The notes beneath the pieces are model-generated. The model was not told where the DNA came from and made no database searches. It worked only from the letters and a program-made list of their open reading frames with translations. Source: Hyphomicrobiales bacterium (GTDB taxonomy: Bacteria; Pseudomonadota; Alphaproteobacteria; Rhizobiales; JAJFHC01). From it: a stretch of DNA of 23,724 nucleotides. Within the stretch, counting starts at the first letter, position 1, and each line of letters starts with the position of its first letter. Made by a program: the position numbers and the translations under genes. This document shows, piece by piece, positions 14,917 to 22,070 of the stretch. The DNA is taken from positions 1 to 23,724 of the forward strand of contig JAJFHC010000074.1 of assembly GCA_021775835.1 (NCBI GenBank), written 5' to 3'.

Positions 14917-15513
14917 ATGGCAAGACGATTTGCTGAAATCACCTTCACCCCCTCCGTCAAGGCGGCACAGACGCGTTACGGCAGCCGAACCGCGAACGAA
15001 GGATTTGAACATGTGCCCGACCCGGGCAACACCCTGGGCGATCGCGAGACCACGTTCATCGAGGCGCGCGACGGTTTCTACCAGGCAACGGTCAACGAAG
15101 ACGGTTGGCCTTACGTCCAGTTCCGGGGCGGGCCGCCCGGTTTTCTGAAGGTGCTCGACGACCGCACCATCGGCTATGCCGACTTTCGCGGCAACGTCCA
15201 ATATCTGAGTGTCGGCAATCTCGCGGCGAACGACCGGGTTTCCCTGATTCTCATGGACTATCCGAACCGGCGGCGGCTGAAGATCTGGGCACGCGCACGG
15301 ATTGTCCATCACGACCAAGATCCCGAATTGCTGGCCTGCCTGGAAAACCCAAACTATCGCGGACGCATTGAACGGGCGGTGGTCATGACGATTGAGGCGG
15401 TTGACTGGAATTGCCCGCAGCACATAACGCCCCGGTTCACCGAAGCCGAAATCGAGGAGGCCGTGCAGCCACTTCGGGACCGGATCTTGGAACTCGAGGC
15501 CGCGGCACCGTAA
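14917..15513 (+). CDS. pyridoxamine 5'-phosphate oxidase-fold flavin-binding protein
   Basis: A 198-residue protein of the PNPOx-like split-barrel family that binds FMN or a related flavin. Seen: an N-terminal RFAEITFTPSVKAAQTRYGSR, TTFIEARDGFYQATVNEDGWPYVQFRGG (strands of the barrel, about 45-72), NDRVSLILMDYPNRRRLKIWARARIV, and a C-terminal WNCPQHITPRFTEAEI. The motif around NCPQHITPR is typical of a subgroup annotated as pyridoxamine 5'-phosphate oxidase family, whose true substrates are mostly unknown. The ATG at 14917 has TTGAGGAA upstream; an open stretch back to 14797 overlaps the previous gene and is not used. A terminator-like hairpin lies directly upstream, so expression may depend on read-through from the AhpD-like gene or on a separate promoter that I did not find. 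Confidence 0.87.
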   Translation: MARRFAEITFTPSVKAAQTRYGSRTANEGFEHVPDPGNTLGDRETTFIEARDGFYQATVNEDGWPYVQFRGGPPGFLKVLDDRTIGYADFRGNVQYLSVGNLAANDRVSLILMDYPNRRRLKIWARARIVHHDQDPELLACLENPNYRGRIERAVVMTIEAVDWNCPQHITPRFTEAEIEEAVQPLRDRILELEAAAP

Positions 15514-15535
15514 TCCTGAAGAACCAACAACCGGC

Positions 15536-17098
15536 CTAAGATTCGCCAAAGAAACTCTGCATGCGCTGCAACAGCTCACGGGTGGTCTGGGCGAGCCGGT
15601 CCGCGAATCCCATTTCATCGCTGTCACGCAAGGCACCCTCGGTCGCCAGTTTGCGTTCAGCCATGATCTGGGCCAATTCATCGGCAAGCTCGGGACGTGC
15701 GTCCAGGACTTGAGCCATTGCCCTTTTTGGAATTTCAAGGATCCGCGCCCTGGTATGCGACGAGATGCTGGCGGACCGTTTTTCGCCGGTCAGCAAGGAC
15801 ATCTCGCCAAAATAACTTCCGGCACCCAGCCTGGCCAGTTCAAGGTCTGCGGTTCTTGTCTCGTCGGCCGGCAGAAAGATCCTGACAATGCCCGACAGCA
15901 CCGCGAAGAAGGACTGCCCCTCATCACCCAATTCGACGATCGGGACGTTCTCCGGAAACTCGTGGGTCGTGCCCGCCATCAGAAGCCGTTTTCGCTCCTC
16001 CGCCCTGAGTGGTCTCAACAATTCGACATCGTTAAGGGCATTCGCATCCGTCGGGCCCTGATATTCGAGCTTTCTAGCCCACTGGAAATCGATCTGTTGA
16101 GTGTCTGCCGCAATTTGTGCGCCGGCGTCGTTCAGCAGCCGCCAGGCATGATGGAGAAAAGACGCCCTGACAGCAGGGTGGTTGCCATAATCGGTGCAGT
16201 GTATCAGGGCAAGATATCTGAGTGGCCGATGTTCTGCATCTGCGAGGCGCACGATAGGCGCGGGCGTTTCAGCCACTTCAGGTGCTGCGATTGCGGCCTC
16301 AAGCAACAACCTTGAGACCTCCCAGGGCGGAATGTCCGCCGTTACGCGAACGTGGACCTTGATACAATACGTCGGTCCCGGCCGGCTCAGATTGTGAATG
16401 CTCGTGTTGGCGATCTTGTTGTTGGGAATGACGTGGGTCGTGTTCGACAAGGTCTTCAGGCTGGTTGCCCGCCAGTCAATTGATTCAACTTCGCCGAGCA
16501 TGCCGTCGTCGGTCTCGATCCAGTCGCCGACACCAAAGGGACGTTCGATGGCAAGCGCAACGCCCGTGATGATGTCAGTCAACGTGGACTGGAAAGCCAG
16601 GCCAAGCACCCCTAAGGCGATGCCTGAGGATACCAGCAACCCGGTCACCGGTTGTTCGAAAACGTATGCCAGGATTGCATAAACGGCAGCAAGGTAGACG
16701 AAGAACGCAACCAGGTTTCGCACGATGCCCGGTAAGGTGCTGGCATACCGCCGCAGGACTCCCTGCCAGACGAACAGGTTCAGGGCACGGGTGCCGATAT
16801 AGGCAAAGACCAGAGCCAGAAGGACCCCCTTGACCTCATGGACCCGGTTGAACCAGACGTCCGATTCGGACAGATCAAACAGGGCGATCGGCAGGCTGGC
16901 CAGGAACGTGACGGCCAATGGCAGCACCGCAATCTCAAGCAACCAGAACCAGCGTTTGTCGCGAATGATGGAGGGGATACTGCACAACAGGATGTAGAGT
17001 GCAAGGAATCCAAGGCAGCCGACCAGGAGGGCAAAAGCCCACTGTGAAAACAGAGACGACAGCGTCCCCAAAAATCCAGCTGACGCAGAACTCAACAT
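15536..17098 (-). CDS. MscS-family channel with C-terminal cyclic-nucleotide-binding domain
   Basis: A 520-residue inner-membrane protein. Helices are visible at about 18-40, 51-75, 90-110 and 126-147, then the pore-lining MscS helix TM3 (about 151-180), followed by RPFGVGDWI and the beta domain with LSNTTHVIPNNKIANTSI. A cyclic-nucleotide-binding domain follows at about 355-478, including the phosphate-binding cassette F430-G431-E432...K440-R441-S442-A443, whose Glu and Arg are the residues that contact the cyclic nucleotide in known binders. Such fusions are known as bacterial cyclic-nucleotide-gated (bCNG) channels of the MscS superfamily. I use the ATG at 17096-17098, with GGGGAG about 10 nt upstream, instead of the TTG at 17116. 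It is convergent with the PPOX-fold gene (22-bp gap). Gating by cAMP or cGMP is inference. Confidence 0.93.
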   Translation of the reverse strand: MLSSASAGFLGTLSSLFSQWAFALLVGCLGFLALYILLCSIPSIIRDKRWFWLLEIAVLPLAVTFLASLPIALFDLSESDVWFNRVHEVKGVLLALVFAYIGTRALNLFVWQGVLRRYASTLPGIVRNLVAFFVYLAAVYAILAYVFEQPVTGLLVSSGIALGVLGLAFQSTLTDIITGVALAIERPFGVGDWIETDDGMLGEVESIDWRATSLKTLSNTTHVIPNNKIANTSIHNLSRPGPTYCIKVHVRVTADIPPWEVSRLLLEAAIAAPEVAETPAPIVRLADAEHRPLRYLALIHCTDYGNHPAVRASFLHHAWRLLNDAGAQIAADTQQIDFQWARKLEYQGPTDANALNDVELLRPLRAEERKRLLMAGTTHEFPENVPIVELGDEGQSFFAVLSGIVRIFLPADETRTADLELARLGAGSYFGEMSLLTGEKRSASISSHTRARILEIPKRAMAQVLDARPELADELAQIMAERKLATEGALRDSDEMGFADRLAQTTRELLQRMQSFFGES

Positions 17099-17129
17099 AC
17101 AATCGCGCTCCCCCAAGCCCGATCAGTAA

Positions 17130-17143
17130 CATGACTCGTCATG
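17130..17143. repeat. perfect 6-bp-arm palindrome upstream of the channel gene
   Basis: CATGAC-TC-GTCATG, with 2-bp spacer, lies 32 bp upstream of the channel-gene ATG in the divergent gap before the secreted-protein gene. A possible operator; no sigma70 boxes were convincing next to it. Confidence 0.3.
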
Positions 17144-17322
17144 AGGCGACTCGCAACACAATTTTGTTGGTAAAGACAATGGGTTAACATCGCCATCGGC
17201 CTGACCGTACGATATCATCATGCGCCAAAACCCGCCCCCAACAGCTTTGTGCTCCGATACCACGGCCCCGTCCCCGTTAAGCTATACAGAGGTCAGCTTT
17301 GCTTGACGGGAGAGTCCACCTG

Positions 17323-17745
17323 GTGAATGCTTTCGCTATGCATTTTTCGGTTTTCACACTGCTTATCTTTGTTGCCCTACCGCTTGCCGCAGGCTCACGC
17401 GCCGTTGCATGTGAGACTGTCGGCACGCAGGCCTGCCTCGTCAATGAAGACAGCCACCCGCACGAAGTCCGGACTGGTCAAAGCGCTCTATTTCAGATTC
17501 AGACGTCGCGTGTGGGTCAGCGCATACGTGTCCGATGCACGCTGACCGGACCAGTGTCCTCCATGAAGATTGAGTTTTCCAACCTGACGCCGCACGGTTG
17601 GGCCTGCAAAACTTCAATCGCGACCCTCGGCGAAAGGGTTGACGCGGAGATTGAGGGTACGACGACCGACCTCAGTGCCGTCTCATTCGCGTTTCTCAAC
17701 CGTCATTCAAGCCGGCTTCTCTGGCACGAATGCTACAACCGGTGA
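17323..17745 (+). CDS. small secreted cysteine-rich protein of unknown function
   Basis: I do not recognise this protein. From the GTG at 17323 (GGGAG about 10 nt upstream) it has 140 residues; an ATG at 17338 would give 135 and a TTG at 17299 148. The start MNAFAMHFSVFTLLIFVALP is a classic signal-peptide core, followed by LAAGSRAVAC; cleavage after AVA fits signal peptidase I, so the mature protein would begin at C30. Five cysteines remain after the signal (C30, C38 and one each in RCTL, WACK and HECY), consistent with disulfides in the periplasm. The mature part is beta-strand-like (FQIQTS, RIRVRCTLTG, VSSMKIEFSNLT). It probably shares a transcript with the GNAT gene, which starts 8 nt after its stop. 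Confidence 0.65.
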   Translation: MNAFAMHFSVFTLLIFVALPLAAGSRAVACETVGTQACLVNEDSHPHEVRTGQSALFQIQTSRVGQRIRVRCTLTGPVSSMKIEFSNLTPHGWACKTSIATLGERVDAEIEGTTTDLSAVSFAFLNRHSSRLLWHECYNR

Positions 17746-17753
17746 CCTGAACC

Positions 17754-18299
17754 ATGACAGGAAACATATCTGCCGGTGTGGTCGTTGAGACAACAAGAAC
17801 CTGGCTCCGGCCGCACCGTTACTCGGATCTCGACGACGTGGCCGCATTGTGGGCGGAGCCCTCAGTGGTCGAACACATCATGCCTGCACCTCTGGCCCGG
17901 TCGGAGTCGTGGACCCGTCTGCTTCGTTACGTGGGCCATTGGGCAATGCTGCCCTATGGCTATTGGGTCGTGGAAGACAAACAAACCGGTGCGTTTCTGG
18001 GAGAAATCGGATTTGCTGACTGGAAGCGGGAAATCACGCCTTCCGTTGAAGGATTGCCGGAGCTGGGCTGGATTATCAAGCCATCGGCACAGGGACAGGG
18101 TTACGCCACCGAAACCGCAGCAACAGCTCTTGACTGGGCCGACAACCGGATCGATGCGCGCGAGACAGTGGCGTTGATCAGTCCGGATCATGCAGCGTCG
18201 ATCAAAATTGCCCGAAAGGTCGGATTTGGCGAACCTGAAACGGGCGTGTTCGGTACCGAACCTATCCAGATTTTCAGACGCACCCTGAACCCGCGGTGA
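17754..18299 (+). CDS. GNAT-family N-acetyltransferase (RimJ/RimL-like)
   Basis: A 181-residue acetyl-CoA-dependent acetyltransferase of the Acetyltransf_3 type, which acetylates protein N-termini or small amines. Visible: TTRTWLRPHRYSDLDDVAALWAEP (13-36), the strand GEIGFADW, GWIIKPSAQGQGYATE (105-120) with the acetyl-CoA pyrophosphate-binding Q113-G-Q-G116-Y-A, and the late SPDHAASIKIARKVGF motif. Length is normal. The ATG has only a weak ribosome site (GGTGAC), in keeping with coupling to the upstream secreted-protein gene 8 nt away. The amidohydrolase follows after 39 bp. Substrate not predictable from sequence. Confidence 0.9.
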   Translation: MTGNISAGVVVETTRTWLRPHRYSDLDDVAALWAEPSVVEHIMPAPLARSESWTRLLRYVGHWAMLPYGYWVVEDKQTGAFLGEIGFADWKREITPSVEGLPELGWIIKPSAQGQGYATETAATALDWADNRIDARETVALISPDHAASIKIARKVGFGEPETGVFGTEPIQIFRRTLNPR

Positions 18300-18338
18300 G
18301 CACCGGTAATCTGCCGAACAAAAAAAGGAACAGACAAC

Positions 18339-19700
18339 ATGAAGACACTCATAAAGGATGCAACGGTTCTGACGGTCAACGGACAGTCGGAAGTGCTGGA
18401 AAAGGGCAGTGTCTTCATTGATGGCGAGACCATTCGCGCGGTCGGGGGAACAGACCAGGTTCTGGCCGTTTGCCCGAGCCCGGACAAGACCATCGACGGC
18501 CAAGGCAAGATCGTGGCGCCGGGTTTCATCAGCACCCACAATCACCTCGGTTATACGTTTTTTCGCGGGCTGTCCGAGGAAGTGGGCCTGCGTTCGGTAA
18601 CCGGCATGTATTTCCCCATGGGTACGGTGGCTACCAGGGCGGAGCGCCAGGCCGTGGGGTCGCTAACCTGTGCTGAGCTTCTCCAGAGCGGTGTAACGAC
18701 GATTGTCGAGATGGAAGAGGAGGCGGACGTCTTTGCCGATTTCATCGAGAAGATCGGGATCAGGGCGGAGATCGGCGTGATGATCCACGATGCCGATGTC
18801 GACCTGATGGCGCGCGGTACATTTCGTTATGATGCGGGCCTGCGCGACGCGCAGCTTCGTCAGGCGATTGAACTGGCGGAACAGTGGCATGGCAAGGCCG
18901 GTGGCCGCATCCGGGCGATGATGACCCCCAACATGACGATCTCGTCGTCGCCTGAACTCCTGCGTGCCTGCCGCAGCGAAGCCGACCGGAGAGGCCTGCG
19001 GCTGAGCATGCACCTGGGATGGGGACCGGAAGAAGTCGGCATCATCGAGGATCTGCATGGCGTGACGCCGTTTGAATATGCCCGCGACCATGGGATGATG
19101 GCCGAAGACACGATCATGGCCCACTGTCTTTACACGAACGAGGCCGACCAGGCGGTTCTGGGCCATTCCCAGACCTGCATCGCCCATTGTCCCCTGATGA
19201 ACTCAGTGCGCGGGCATATCGCACCGATCCAGACCTATCTCGCAAACGGCAACACGGTGGGACTTGGGATCGACAACATGTTCTCCGACCACTTCGATGT
19301 GGTGCGTTCCGCTTTGCTGATGGCCCGTGTAAGGGCTGATGATCCCCTGGCGATGATGGCGCACGATGCCTTGCATCTGGCGACCATGGGTGGGGCGAGA
19401 TCGATAGGCCTGGACAAGGAACTGGGCTCGCTCGAACCCGGCAAAAGGGCGGACCTGATGATCCTGAACACCCGGACTTTCGGTCTGGTGCCTCTGCTCG
19501 ATCCGGTGGCCAGCCTGGTCTATCACGCCCATTCCAAGGATGTGGAAACGGTTCTGGTCAACGGCGAAGTTGTGGTCGATGACGGCGTGGTCCTTAGATT
19601 TGACGACAGCTCCCTGATTGCAGATGCCGAAAGCGCATCGGCGGAAGCATGGGCACGATTCGAGCACAAATACGGTGCCCGCCTGGCACCCAGTTCCTGA
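18339..19700 (+). CDS. amidohydrolase, ATZ/TRZ or SAH-deaminase-like
   Basis: A 453-residue metal-dependent hydrolase of the amidohydrolase superfamily, in the group that includes S-adenosylhomocysteine deaminase, guanine deaminase and chlorohydrolases. Metal ligands are visible: H67-N-H69 (STHNHLG), H225 (SMHLGWG), H262 (MAHCLYT) and D312 in LGIDNMFSD. The N-terminal MKTLIKDATVLTVNG plus the C-terminal LEPGKRADLMILN and VETVLVNGEVVVDDG complete the composite beta-sandwich. Residues 283-291 read HCPLMNSVR, the family's HCP..N motif. The HxxE glutamate after the third His is W228. Many deaminases carry a Glu there, so the chemistry is uncertain. AAGGA lies 8-9 nt before the ATG. It probably shares a transcript with the GNAT gene and is convergent with phzF (33-bp gap). 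Confidence 0.9.
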   Translation: MKTLIKDATVLTVNGQSEVLEKGSVFIDGETIRAVGGTDQVLAVCPSPDKTIDGQGKIVAPGFISTHNHLGYTFFRGLSEEVGLRSVTGMYFPMGTVATRAERQAVGSLTCAELLQSGVTTIVEMEEEADVFADFIEKIGIRAEIGVMIHDADVDLMARGTFRYDAGLRDAQLRQAIELAEQWHGKAGGRIRAMMTPNMTISSSPELLRACRSEADRRGLRLSMHLGWGPEEVGIIEDLHGVTPFEYARDHGMMAEDTIMAHCLYTNEADQAVLGHSQTCIAHCPLMNSVRGHIAPIQTYLANGNTVGLGIDNMFSDHFDVVRSALLMARVRADDPLAMMAHDALHLATMGGARSIGLDKELGSLEPGKRADLMILNTRTFGLVPLLDPVASLVYHAHSKDVETVLVNGEVVVDDGVVLRFDDSSLIADAESASAEAWARFEHKYGARLAPSS

Positions 19701-19733
19701 TAGTCCTGCATTCGGTTTCGCCCGATAGGCTGC

Positions 19734-20561
19734 CTACATCAGACGGGCCGTTCCGGATACACGGATAGACTCTCCCGGAACGGGCGTGATTTCAGCCTGC
19801 AATTGCGAACGTGCTCCCATGTCCTCGCCCTGGGTGATGTGAATCGAACCACCATGCGGCCAGCCGATATCCCGTAGGTATCCCGCAAATGCGGCTGCTG
19901 CCGCGCCGGTTGCCGGGTCTTCATAGACGCCGCCCGACGCAAACGGGTTTCGGGCATGGAACACCTGAGGGGATTCCGCATAAACGAGGCTGATGGTAAC
20001 GAGGCCGAATTCCCTCATCAGTGCCGACCCTGCATCGAGATCGTAGACCATGGCTTCCAGGCGGTGACGGTCCTTCAGGGCGAGAACCAGATGCGTGGCA
20101 CCAGCCTCCGCAATCGCCGGTGGAATGCGATCGTCGAGATCGTCAGAGAGGTAGCCAAACAACGACAAGGCCTTCGTCACAAGATCGGCGGGCGCGGACC
20201 TGCTGCTGGTGGGTGGAGATTGCAGGGTAGCCGCAATGATCTTGTCATCCCGGCGACCCTCGACCGTGATGTCGACTTCATTGAGGACAAGCTTGAAGAT
20301 TCCGTCCCCGTTCTGAAGCGCGAGTGCGGCGCCAAGAGCGATCGTCGCGTGACCGCAAAACGGCACTTCCGATTCAGGCGAAAAGTATCGCACCCGCCAA
20401 CCCTCCTTGGTCGACATCGCAAAGGCCGTTTCGGAAAACCCGACCTCATTGGCAACCGCCTGCATTTCTGAAGCAGACGGAAGTGACTCTCCGATAACGA
20501 CTCCTGCGGGATTGCCGCCAGAGTCACCGTCGGAAAACGCTGCAATTCGAAGGACTTCCAC
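19734..20561 (-). CDS. PhzF-family isomerase-like protein
   Basis: A 275-residue member of the PhzF/diaminopimelate-epimerase-like fold. PhzF isomerises trans-2,3-dihydro-3-hydroxyanthranilate in phenazine synthesis, but most homologues, including this one, occur without phenazine genes and have unknown substrates. Visible: the glycine-rich GDSGGNPAGVVIG (12-24), VGFSETAFAM with E44 in the position of the catalytic Glu of PhzF, the PFCGHATIALG loop, and EDPATGAAAAAFAGYL with the second substrate loop. I use a GTG at 20559-20561 with GAGGAA 6-7 nt upstream; the open frame runs back to 20636, but that leader is not conserved. It lies 130 bp downstream of the DUF1127 gene on the same strand. Confidence 0.92.
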   Translation of the reverse strand: MEVLRIAAFSDGDSGGNPAGVVIGESLPSASEMQAVANEVGFSETAFAMSTKEGWRVRYFSPESEVPFCGHATIALGAALALQNGDGIFKLVLNEVDITVEGRRDDKIIAATLQSPPTSSRSAPADLVTKALSLFGYLSDDLDDRIPPAIAEAGATHLVLALKDRHRLEAMVYDLDAGSALMREFGLVTISLVYAESPQVFHARNPFASGGVYEDPATGAAAAAFAGYLRDIGWPHGGSIHITQGEDMGARSQLQAEITPVPGESIRVSGTARLM

Positions 20562-20692
20562 TGTGACTTCCTCTTTCGATTGACGCTGAGACCAATAACA
20601 GACGGAGGCGTGCGCGCCGCTGCCCCGGACGTCCAACCGGCAGTGTCAGAAACACCGCCGGTAGATTTCGTGTTCAACGAGCCGGGTGGCGA

Positions 20693-20917
20693 TCAAGCCT
20701 GCCAGAATGTCTTGCGGGATTCATCGAAGGCGTCGCCTCGCGTGATGCCCATGTCCGACAGTTCCCGATCGGACATGTCACGCAACCGCCGTCTCTGTTC
20801 GGAACGCTCTTGCCACAAAACCAGTGTCCGAAAGATCCGGGAGCCGAGTTGAGCCGGGGTCCACTCGTTGGTCCGTGAAGATCCGGAGGCGGCGCGGGTG
20901 GTGTATGAAGTGCTCAT
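20693..20917 (-). CDS. DUF1127 family small protein
   Basis: A 74-residue protein carrying the DUF1127 (YjiS-like) domain at its C-terminal half: WQERSEQRRRLRDMSDRELSDMGITRGDAFDESRKTFW. The N-terminal 30 residues are Ser/Thr-rich. Short DUF1127 proteins in alphaproteobacteria have been linked to phosphate and carbon metabolism and RNA turnover, but this one's role is unknown. The ATG has AAAGGAAC upstream, a good ribosome site. It is divergent from the GcvA-like regulator, so both promoters lie in the 238-bp AT-rich gap. Confidence 0.88.
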   Translation of the reverse strand: MSTSYTTRAASGSSRTNEWTPAQLGSRIFRTLVLWQERSEQRRRLRDMSDRELSDMGITRGDAFDESRKTFWQA

Positions 20918-21155
20918 GGTTCAGTTCCTTTCAGAAGCCTGAAACGTTCATCATGAGCGCCTCAGGGTGATCAACATGGCTCTCTATGTATCGACGGGAT
21001 GCCGCATCTACAAACGACAAATTTTGCGCTTCAAATTAGAATTTATAATGTCATATCGTGCGAATTTGTTCAAAAGTCGCCAATTTTCCGCTATTCTTGG
21101 CAACAAATACGGAAACGACCTTTAATTCCCCCTTAATATTTATTATTCTCAACAC
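20918..21155. promoter_or_regulatory. AT-rich divergent region between DUF1127 and the GcvA-like regulator
   Basis: This is noticeably AT-rich against its surroundings. An inverted pair ACAAATT (21017-21023) and AATTTGT (21063-21069) flanks 39 bp that include TTATAATG. A -35/-10 pair TTGGCA (21097-21102) and TTTAAT (21121-21126) with an 18-bp spacer (5/6 and 5/6 matches) points to the regulator, 29 nt before its ATG. No Shine-Dalgarno sequence is seen before that ATG. Confidence 0.5.
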
Positions 21156-22064
21156 ATGTCACGGCACCTTCCACCTCTCAATGCCATGCGGGCCTTCGAA
21201 GCCGCCGCCCGCCACCTGAGCTTCACCCGTGCCGCCGATGAACTGAATGTCACCCAGGCTGCCGTCAGCCATCAGATCAAATTGCTTGAGGACCGGTTGG
21301 GCATGCCGGTGTTCCGTCGCCTGAACCGGGCCCTGATGCTCACGGACGCAGGTCAGTCGCTTTATCCTGCTGTGGGCGACGCGCTCGATATCCTGGCGAC
21401 AGCCGTTGACCGCCTGCACCGCCATGACCGAACCGGGGTGCTCACGGTATCGACCATGGACTCGTTTGCGGCGACCTGGCTTGTCCCGAGGCTGGGCCGG
21501 TTTCGAAAAAACCACCCCGACATCGACGTTCGCATCACCACATCGGATCACAGTGTCGACTTTGATCGGGAAAATGTGGACATCGCCATACGGTACGGTC
21601 CTGGAGACTGGCAGGACCTTTATGTGAAACGCCTCATGACCGAAGAACTGTTCCCGGTTTGCGCCCCCTCGCTGTTGCAGAACGGCCCTCCGATCGAGAC
21701 CCCGACCGACCTCAAGAACCACACACTGCTGCATGATAATATGCGCGTCGACTGGCGGATGTGGCTGATGGCGGCAGGGGAAACCGACATCGATGCCGAG
21801 CGGGGGCCGGGTTACGAACATTCGAACCTGGTCCTTCTGGCCGCCGAACAGGGGGACGGGGTAGCACTGGCCCGCAGTGTGCTGGTTGACAGGGCCTTGG
21901 TGTCGGGTCGCCTGGTAAAGCCCTTCGATCTGTCACTGCCGGCAAACTACGCTTATTACATGGTCTGCCCGCACGCCAGCCTTGACCGTCCAAAGGTCAA
22001 GGCCTTCAGCAAGTGGATCCTGCAAGAAGCACAAGCCGCGCCCGAGAAAATTGAACCGTCCTGA
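21156..22064 (+). CDS. GcvA-like LysR-family transcriptional regulator
   Basis: A 302-residue LysR-type activator/repressor of the GcvA subgroup (the E. coli GcvA controls the glycine cleavage system; many paralogues do other things). The N-terminus LPPLNAMRAFEAAARHLSFT (5-24) is the GcvA-type signature, followed by the helix-turn-helix AADELNVTQAAVSHQIKLLEDRLG and the effector domain starting GVLTVSTMDSFAATWLVPRL, with VDIAIRYGPGDW in the middle. The conserved N-terminus begins at this ATG, so the start is firm even though no ribosome site precedes it, only a strong AT-rich leader. It diverges from DUF1127-phzF and is 6 bp from convergent xseA. Its targets are probably the divergent genes, but that is inference. 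Confidence 0.94.
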   Translation: MSRHLPPLNAMRAFEAAARHLSFTRAADELNVTQAAVSHQIKLLEDRLGMPVFRRLNRALMLTDAGQSLYPAVGDALDILATAVDRLHRHDRTGVLTVSTMDSFAATWLVPRLGRFRKNHPDIDVRITTSDHSVDFDRENVDIAIRYGPGDWQDLYVKRLMTEELFPVCAPSLLQNGPPIETPTDLKNHTLLHDNMRVDWRMWLMAAGETDIDAERGPGYEHSNLVLLAAEQGDGVALARSVLVDRALVSGRLVKPFDLSLPANYAYYMVCPHASLDRPKVKAFSKWILQEAQAAPEKIEPS

Positions 22065-22070
22065 TACGGG

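Noticed and set aside
17166..17298. Promoter boxes for the secreted-protein gene (TTGTTG region, TATACA at about 17283)
   Set aside because: No -35/-10 pair with acceptable spacing could be found; only isolated half-matches.
19734..20561. Phenazine biosynthesis implied by the PhzF homologue
   Set aside because: No other phenazine gene (phzB, D, E, G) is present; PhzF homologues are widespread outside phenazine producers.
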